From contig NZ_VBSL01000006.1 of assembly GCF_006149005.1 (NCBI RefSeq), positions 372,001 to 436,000 on the forward strand: DNA of 64,000 nt, given 5' to 3'. Shown in pieces: positions 59,298-64,000 of the stretch. A model generated the notes under the pieces. It was given only the letters and a program-made list of their open reading frames with translations. It was not told the origin of the DNA and did no database searches. The position numbers were made by a program, and so were the translations under genes. Every line of letters begins with the position of its first letter. The first letter of the stretch is position 1. This stretch comes from Larkinella sp. C7 (lineage in GTDB: Bacteria > Bacteroidota > Bacteroidia > Cytophagales > Spirosomataceae).

Positions 59298-59340
59298 GGT
59301 GTTGACGGGTTTTTGTCGGACTGACAAAGGAAATAGTACC

Positions 59341-59380
59341 AAAAAATGACGCCCCGAAGTTAATCACTTCGGGGCGTCAT
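59341..59380 (-). terminator. Intrinsic terminator of plsY
   Basis: A perfect fifteen-base stem (ATGACGCCCCGAAGT with its complement, 59346-59360 and 59366-59380) and five-base loop are followed on the minus strand by a run of six T. It begins 22 bases after the plsY stop. Confidence 0.9.
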
Positions 59381-59402
59381 GCAATCAGGAATAGCTTGAA
59401 AC

Positions 59403-60062
59403 TTATTCTTCGTCTTCTTTCTTCCGGAATTTGATCAGCCGTGTCCGGCTTTCTTCGCCGTTCAGCAGCCGGGTGATGTTTTTCTGATGGGTCAGTACCA
59501 CAAACAGGAAAACCACCACGCCAAAAACGATCAGCAGCGGATGTTCTTTTTGCCCAAACGCCCGCAGCAGCAACAGCACCGGAAAGGCCAGAGCCGCCAT
59601 CATCGAACCCAGCGAAACGTATTGCGAGGCAATGACCACCACCAGAAAAATACCGATGCAGACAGCGGCCACTTCGGGGTGAATCGCGAGAACCATACCC
59701 AGGAGCGAGGCAACGCCTTTGCCACCTTTGAAGTCGGCCCAGATCGGAAAAACGTGCCCGATGACGGCCACAAGACCGAAAACCAGTTTGAACGTCAGGA
59801 TTTCGTGGGTTCCGATTACGTCGAAATACCACAGCAGAGAGGAAAGGATGGTGGCGGTGTAGCCTTTCAGTACGTCGATCAGCATGACGACCGTACCGGC
59901 CCGTTTGCCCAGAACGCGAAAGGTGTTGGTCGCACCGGCGTTTCCACTTCCGTATTTACGAATATCTAATCCAAAAAAACCCTCTCCATACCAAACGGCA
60001 GTCGGAATGGAACCCAACAGATAAGCAAGTAAGGTCGTTGCAATGATTAATAACACGTTCAT
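59403..60062 (-). CDS. plsY: Glycerol-3-phosphate acyltransferase PlsY
   Basis: The 219-residue membrane protein has PlsY motif 1 in LLGSIPTAVWYG (about 16-27), motif 2 YGSGNAGATNTFR (about 37-49), and motif 3 GHVFPIWADFKGGKGVAS (about 102-119), plus about five helices. It uses acyl-phosphate (from PlsX) to acylate glycerol-3-phosphate, the first committed step of phospholipid synthesis. It is 23 residues longer at the C-terminus (RTRLIKFRKKEDEE) than the shortest family members, a normal basic tail. It is transcribed alone, with the long terminator above. Confidence 0.96.
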   Translation of the reverse strand: MNVLLIIATTLLAYLLGSIPTAVWYGEGFFGLDIRKYGSGNAGATNTFRVLGKRAGTVVMLIDVLKGYTATILSSLLWYFDVIGTHEILTFKLVFGLVAVIGHVFPIWADFKGGKGVASLLGMVLAIHPEVAAVCIGIFLVVVIASQYVSLGSMMAALAFPVLLLLRAFGQKEHPLLIVFGVVVFLFVVLTHQKNITRLLNGEESRTRLIKFRKKEDEE

Positions 60063-60272
60063 TCAAGAAATCTACCGCTTCGGCGGTGCGATTGACATTG
60101 AGTACATACTAAACTTAAACCACCCCAAAGAGGTGTGCAGAGACTTAAAAGTAGGGATTTTCGGCGGGTTGTAACATCTCCTGAATGACAAATCTACGAA
60201 AAAAACCGGGTTTGTTACCGTTTAATAACACCAAAACCATGAAATGTATTCCTTTATCACCATTTTTTATGT

Positions 60273-60302
60273 ATTTCCCACAGCCAGACGACTGTGGGAA
60301 AT
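60273..60302. terminator. Hairpin after the SGNH/propeller/cytochrome gene
   Basis: An eleven-base perfect stem (ATTTCCCACAG, 60273-60283 with 60292-60302) lies four bases after the stop of the large minus-strand gene. There is no T-run on that strand, so it is a weak terminator or an mRNA end. The spacer 60063-60272 contains nothing else I can support. Confidence 0.5.
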
Positions 60303-60306
60303 AGAC

Positions 60307-63300
60307 TTATTTCTCCATCGGATGTTCTTTCAGCAACTGATCCGGCGCGTAAAAATCCTTTTTGCTTCCAATAGCAGCCCGAACCTGCTTCACTTTTGCC
60401 GGCAGGATGGCCGAAGCCTGGTTTCCGAATGAATTTCGGACGTAGGTCAGCACCGCTGCAATTTCATCGTCCTTCAGCAAACCGCCAAAAGGTGTCATCG
60501 GAACCTGGCCGGGGTAATTTTTGCCTGCTACTTCGATAGGTCCCAGCAGCCCGTTCAGCACAATTTTGATGAGACGGTCTTCGTTGCCCGACACCCACTT
60601 CGTACCGTTCAGCGGAGGAAAACCGGAGGCCGCCAGTCCTTTGCCATCGGGCTGGTGGCAGGTGGTACAATACCCTTCCTTGCCGTAAATCTCTTTGCCT
60701 TTGTTAAACAGCGCCAGTTCGGCACCTTTCAGCGTGGATTTTTCAGCTACCTCTTTCACGGCTTTGACGTTGACGTCGTTCAGGTGCGCAACGGCGGTTT
60801 CGTAAGCATGAATCATCCAGTCGTCGAGCGGTTTTTTCTTGGCCTCGGCCAGAATAGGCAGTCCTTTTTCCTTTCCGATCCAGGAGGCCGCCACAATCGC
60901 ATCCAGCCGAACCCGGCTGTTGTCGTCTTTCACAGCCTGCATCAGCAAAGCCGCCTGATCGGGCACCTGATGACCGGTATACCGCACGACCTGAACCGCT
61001 GCGGCCCGGGCGTGGTAATCTTTCGCCTTCAGCACCTGGCGCAGCAGCGGCTGATCGACCTTGTTCATCCCCCAACTCACCCACAAACCTTCCAGCAGGT
61101 GGTGTTCGTAGCGTGGATCGTTTTTGTCCAGTTTTGCCACCCAGGTTTTCAGTTTTGCCAATACCTGATTCACATCGCGGCCGCGCAGCTCGCGTCGGGT
61201 GCGGTAGCGGGTGCGGTATTCGGGCAGTTTCAGGTTATCCAGCAATTCTTCGATCGTGGCCCCGTCTACTTTCGCCGGTTTCACCAGCGGACGTGCGGGA
61301 TACGTAATCCGGTAGACCCGACCGTGCGAGTGGTCGCGTAGCGGATCGCGGGCGTTGTGCTGCATGTGGCCGATCAGAATGTTGTGCCAGTCGATCAGGT
61401 ACAGCGAACCGTCGGGCGCAAACTCCATGTCGACGGGCCGGAAGTTGCGGTCTTCGCTCACCACCAGATCCATCCGGTGCTGGCTTTTATACCCGGTTCC
61501 GTCGTCGACCAGCGTGTGTTCTTTCATGCCCAGAAAACCGATGGTGTTGTTGATCAGAAAATCGCCCTGCAATTCGTCGGGAAAATGGCGGCTGGAAACA
61601 AACTCCAGACCTGACGTTGGACGAACCCGGTGCGCTTCTTCGATCAACTGTACGGATTTATGCGTGGCCTGACCGTAGCGTGGCAACACTGTTCCCGGCA
61701 TCATCCAGCGAACATCGGGGCTGGACGTTTCGGCAAAAAACGGCTGTCCCCAGTCGTCAAACGCAATGCCCCAGGGATTTGGGATGGAAAGTTGCGCGGT
61801 GCGCTCCAGCTTGTGGCGCTGGGGTGTGTACCGGTAAAAACCGCCGTTGGTGGCCCGAACCGGGCCGTATGACGTTTCGACGTTGGTATGCAAAAACACG
61901 CCTTCGCCCGAATAAATGGCCCCGGAAGGGTCTACGCAAAAGGCGTGGCTGTTGTGGTGGGTGTCGTGGTCGTCGAAGCCACTCAGCAGAATTTCACTTT
62001 TGTCCGCCTTGTCATCCCCATTGGTATCCGTAAAGAGCTTCAGGTTGGTTCCCTGCGAAACATAGACGCCTTCTTTCGCGATTTCGAAGCCCAGCGGCAG
62101 GTGCAAGCCATCGGCAAAAACCGTCTCTTTGTCGGCCTTGCCATCGCCGTTGGTATCTTCGAAAATCAGAATCTTGTCATTGGGTTTGGAATCGCCCGGT
62201 TTGTAGTGCGGATAGCTCGGCATCACCGCCACCCAAAGCCGCCCCTTGGCGTCGAATGACATCTGCATCGGTTTGGCCAGATTCGGAAATTCTTCCTCAG
62301 AGGCAAATAACTCAATCTTGTAACCCGTTGGCACTTTGAGTTTTGCCAGAGCCTCCTTGCCGTAGAGATAGGTTAAACTGCCGTTTTTCTCCGGGTTGTA
62401 GTTGGTTTTTACGGGTGGGAGCGGGGAGGTATTTTTATCGGCCACCGCCAAATCCAGTTTCTCGCCTTTGGAAGCCGCCAGCCAGATGGCCGTGTCCCGA
62501 ATGGCGGTTAGCTCGCGGATTTTCTGGATTTCGGCGGGGTAGTTTTCCGGACCAAACGGATTGTAGCGACGTCCATAGACGTGCACGCCATTCGGAATTT
62601 TGAAATCGTTGTGCCACATCCAGTTTTTTTCCATCACGGCCTCGTGAATCAGCTTCCGGTTGGCTTGTGCCTTGGCAGCCGCCTTTCCAAAGATCTGATC
62701 GACCAGCAACACACCCAGTTTTTTGTAGCCTTCTTCGTTCAACTGTGAACCGTCGATGGTCAGCGGTTCGGCGCTGTCGGCATACCATTGCCGGGAAGGG
62801 GTAAAGGCATCGACAAAGAGTACGTTGTTCTGCTCCGCCACTTCCTTCATGGCTTTGGTATACAGCATCAGGTTTTCATTTTCCTTTTTGCCGTTTGGCA
62901 GGTCCATTTTGGCGGATAAATCCTCAAAAGCGATGGGCGAAACGATGGCGAGTTGCGGAGCGGTCGTGCCGTTGTATTTCTGGCTCAGCGTCCATTTGAT
63001 AAACGCGTCCAGTTCGGCTTTGTAGTTATCCAGTTTGGCCGGCCCCTGGAACGATTCGTTATACCCGAAAAAAGCGACGATGATGTCGGTTTTCAGGCGG
63101 GTGAGCCACTGGTCAGGCGTTTCGAAATGGCCTTCACTTTGGGAGGGGTTGGCGTATTCGGTCTGAAACTTTTCGGCACCGGGAAACGCCCAGGGTAAAT
63201 TCCGGCTGGCGTGGGGCCGGAAACCGGGGGTGTCGCCCCCGTCGCACATGTTCCGGATGAAGAACTCGCTATCGGGGTAGCGAACCTGCATTTCGGTCTC

Positions 63301-63492
63301 AAAATTGTCGTAATTCATCATCCTTGACCCCAGATTGTTGCCAAGCAGCATGATGCGCGACCCTTTTTTGAGCGGAATCGGTTCGGCTCCCGAAAAGAAA
63401 CCCCGGTTTGATTGAAAAGCACTGAACGCGATGAGCCCCAATCCAACGGCAATCAGCAGTCCGATGAGGCTATTTTTCCTGGGTTTAGACAT
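60307..63492 (-). CDS. Large SGNH-hydrolase/PVC-type propeller/HEAT/cytochrome c protein
   Basis: A 1061-residue membrane-anchored protein. An N-terminal helix (IGLLIAVGLGLIAFSAF) is followed by an SGNH hydrolase-like domain (about 45-270: IMLLGNNLGSRMMN, FFGYNES, TIDGSQLNEEGYKKLG). A six-bladed propeller of the PVC-type heme-protein family covers about 370-720 (PMQMSFDAKGRLWVA, DTNGDGKADKETVFADGL, DLVVSEDRNFRPVDMEFAPDGSLYLIDWHN). HEAT-like helices follow (about 740-900), then a class I cytochrome c with CTTCH at about 944-948 and Met in VPMTPFGG. Such proteins are thought to act in extracytoplasmic polysaccharide or alcohol oxidation. It is followed by the ThuA gene upstream, 53 bases away, same strand. 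Confidence 0.93.
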   Translation of the reverse strand: MSKPRKNSLIGLLIAVGLGLIAFSAFQSNRGFFSGAEPIPLKKGSRIMLLGNNLGSRMMNYDNFETEMQVRYPDSEFFIRNMCDGGDTPGFRPHASRNLPWAFPGAEKFQTEYANPSQSEGHFETPDQWLTRLKTDIIVAFFGYNESFQGPAKLDNYKAELDAFIKWTLSQKYNGTTAPQLAIVSPIAFEDLSAKMDLPNGKKENENLMLYTKAMKEVAEQNNVLFVDAFTPSRQWYADSAEPLTIDGSQLNEEGYKKLGVLLVDQIFGKAAAKAQANRKLIHEAVMEKNWMWHNDFKIPNGVHVYGRRYNPFGPENYPAEIQKIRELTAIRDTAIWLAASKGEKLDLAVADKNTSPLPPVKTNYNPEKNGSLTYLYGKEALAKLKVPTGYKIELFASEEEFPNLAKPMQMSFDAKGRLWVAVMPSYPHYKPGDSKPNDKILIFEDTNGDGKADKETVFADGLHLPLGFEIAKEGVYVSQGTNLKLFTDTNGDDKADKSEILLSGFDDHDTHHNSHAFCVDPSGAIYSGEGVFLHTNVETSYGPVRATNGGFYRYTPQRHKLERTAQLSIPNPWGIAFDDWGQPFFAETSSPDVRWMMPGTVLPRYGQATHKSVQLIEEAHRVRPTSGLEFVSSRHFPDELQGDFLINNTIGFLGMKEHTLVDDGTGYKSQHRMDLVVSEDRNFRPVDMEFAPDGSLYLIDWHNILIGHMQHNARDPLRDHSHGRVYRITYPARPLVKPAKVDGATIEELLDNLKLPEYRTRYRTRRELRGRDVNQVLAKLKTWVAKLDKNDPRYEHHLLEGLWVSWGMNKVDQPLLRQVLKAKDYHARAAAVQVVRYTGHQVPDQAALLMQAVKDDNSRVRLDAIVAASWIGKEKGLPILAEAKKKPLDDWMIHAYETAVAHLNDVNVKAVKEVAEKSTLKGAELALFNKGKEIYGKEGYCTTCHQPDGKGLAASGFPPLNGTKWVSGNEDRLIKIVLNGLLGPIEVAGKNYPGQVPMTPFGGLLKDDEIAAVLTYVRNSFGNQASAILPAKVKQVRAAIGSKKDFYAPDQLLKEHPMEK

Positions 63493-63545
63493 TTCTATAA
63501 CTTCTAATGGGTTATACGGATTCGAAACGGCGGGATTTTGGGCAA

Positions 63546-64000
63546 CTACTTCACGATACCCCGGTAAGGCACATTGATGGCGATGTTACCCTTCCATTTT
63601 TTGGGAATTGGTTTGCCCACCAGCCAGTGTATGGCATTGATGGTCAGTCGCTGAACGCTTTCCTGTTGAAAATCTTCGGGGTGTCCGAGGGTGGTGAAGA
63701 AAACTTTCGCATTGGCTTTGTTTTTCCACGTCCAGGCAACCGGGTTATCAATGGCCGGTTTGTCCGGGTTGACCGATTTGCCCATCAGCAGGAGCGTCGC
63801 ATCCTTCGGGGGATAGTCCGGCCGCACCCGGTAGAGCCATGAAGCCGCGTGAAAAGAGGGGGCCACGCCCGTCAGAATGGGGTTCTTTGCCGCTTCCGGA
63901 ATGATCGTTACGTCCGTCGTGCTTTCGTGTCCGTAGTGGGTATGCCCTGCCTTTCCCCAACCGGGCGGTGAGCCAAACGCCCGTTCGCCGAAAGCATTCC
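63546..64000 (-). CDS. ThuA-like domain protein, N-terminus cut by window edge
   Basis: The frame is open from the window edge to a stop at 63546 and gives 150 residues, without its start. The visible part has GHTHYGHES, TIIPEAAKNPILTGVAPSF and GHPEDFQQESVQRLTINAIHWLVG, which fits ThuA-like (trehalose-utilisation) glutamine-amidotransferase-fold proteins. The Asp-rich N-terminal half and any signal lie beyond the window. Genes of this type frequently pair with PVC-type heme proteins, consistent with the next gene downstream being co-transcribed 53 bases away. Confidence 0.85.
   Translation of the reverse strand, partial: NAFGERAFGSPPGWGKAGHTHYGHESTTDVTIIPEAAKNPILTGVAPSFHAASWLYRVRPDYPPKDATLLLMGKSVNPDKPAIDNPVAWTWKNKANAKVFFTTLGHPEDFQQESVQRLTINAIHWLVGKPIPKKWKGNIAINVPYRGIVK

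Overview
The window looks like chromosomal DNA of a Bacteroidota bacterium, most likely a Cytophagales member of the Spirosoma/Larkinella type. The signs are a type 9 secretion (T9SS) sorting domain on a giant metalloprotease, an OMP_b-brl/TonB-type outer-membrane receptor, family-typical M61, S9 and DUF6660 proteins, candidate promoters with TAnnTTTG -7 boxes, and moderate to high GC genes separated by AT-richer spacers. No rRNA, phage, transposase or CRISPR was seen. One tRNA (Gly, anticodon CCC) is present.

Layout. 1-8.2 kb: a truncated AlbA_2 (Schlafen-like) protein, tRNA-Gly, an OPT-family oligopeptide transporter, a secreted esterase, an FAD amine oxidase/UDP-galactopyranose-mutase-like enzyme, an M61 PDZ peptidase and a YdeI-like protein. 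8.2-16.9 kb: a heavy-metal efflux operon on the minus strand with a DUF6660 Cys/His protein, an RND pump fused to its own TolC-like outer-membrane factor, its lipoprotein adaptor, a six-helix membrane protein and a Zn/Cd-type P-ATPase. 17-22.9 kb: a 250-bp element with 44-bp inverted ends, an MFS permease, a 51-bp tandem repeat, and secreted hydrolases (phosphodiesterase, GH18 chitinase, PQQ-type sugar dehydrogenase).

23-29.5 kb: the most novel-looking locus. A GNAT acetyltransferase overlaps a single-module adenylation-carrier-thioesterase (A-T-TE) synthetase whose amino-group-binding Asp is replaced by Ser. It is followed by a convergent MFS exporter, a DoxX protein and a CFA-synthase-like methyltransferase. 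29.6-37 kb: a T9SS-secreted reprolysin-like protease, a lactonase with a translationally coupled 44-residue frame, YceI, and a CLC antiporter behind what reads as a fluoride riboswitch with its own promoter. 37-42.7 kb: a DPP-IV-like S9 peptidase, a MetF-like TIM barrel, then an AT-rich block of small orphan genes that resembles an immunity/defence cargo patch.

42.8-54.1 kb: esterase, TonB-type receptor, fatty acid desaturase, a PIN toxin/antitoxin pair, a DUF4345 membrane protein, and a MarR regulator divergent from a complete MacB/DevC-like ABC-adaptor-TolC efflux operon with a candidate operator over its promoter. 54.2-64 kb: a coiled-coil J-domain protein, a fused glycine-betaine permease/binding protein, a DUF1207 protein, an M20 dipeptidase, plsY, a 1061-residue SGNH/propeller/HEAT/cytochrome c protein, and a truncated ThuA protein.

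Starts were moved downstream where a signal peptide or family N-terminus clearly begins at an internal Met; this is stated in each entry. Family names come from recognising motifs by eye, with no database search.
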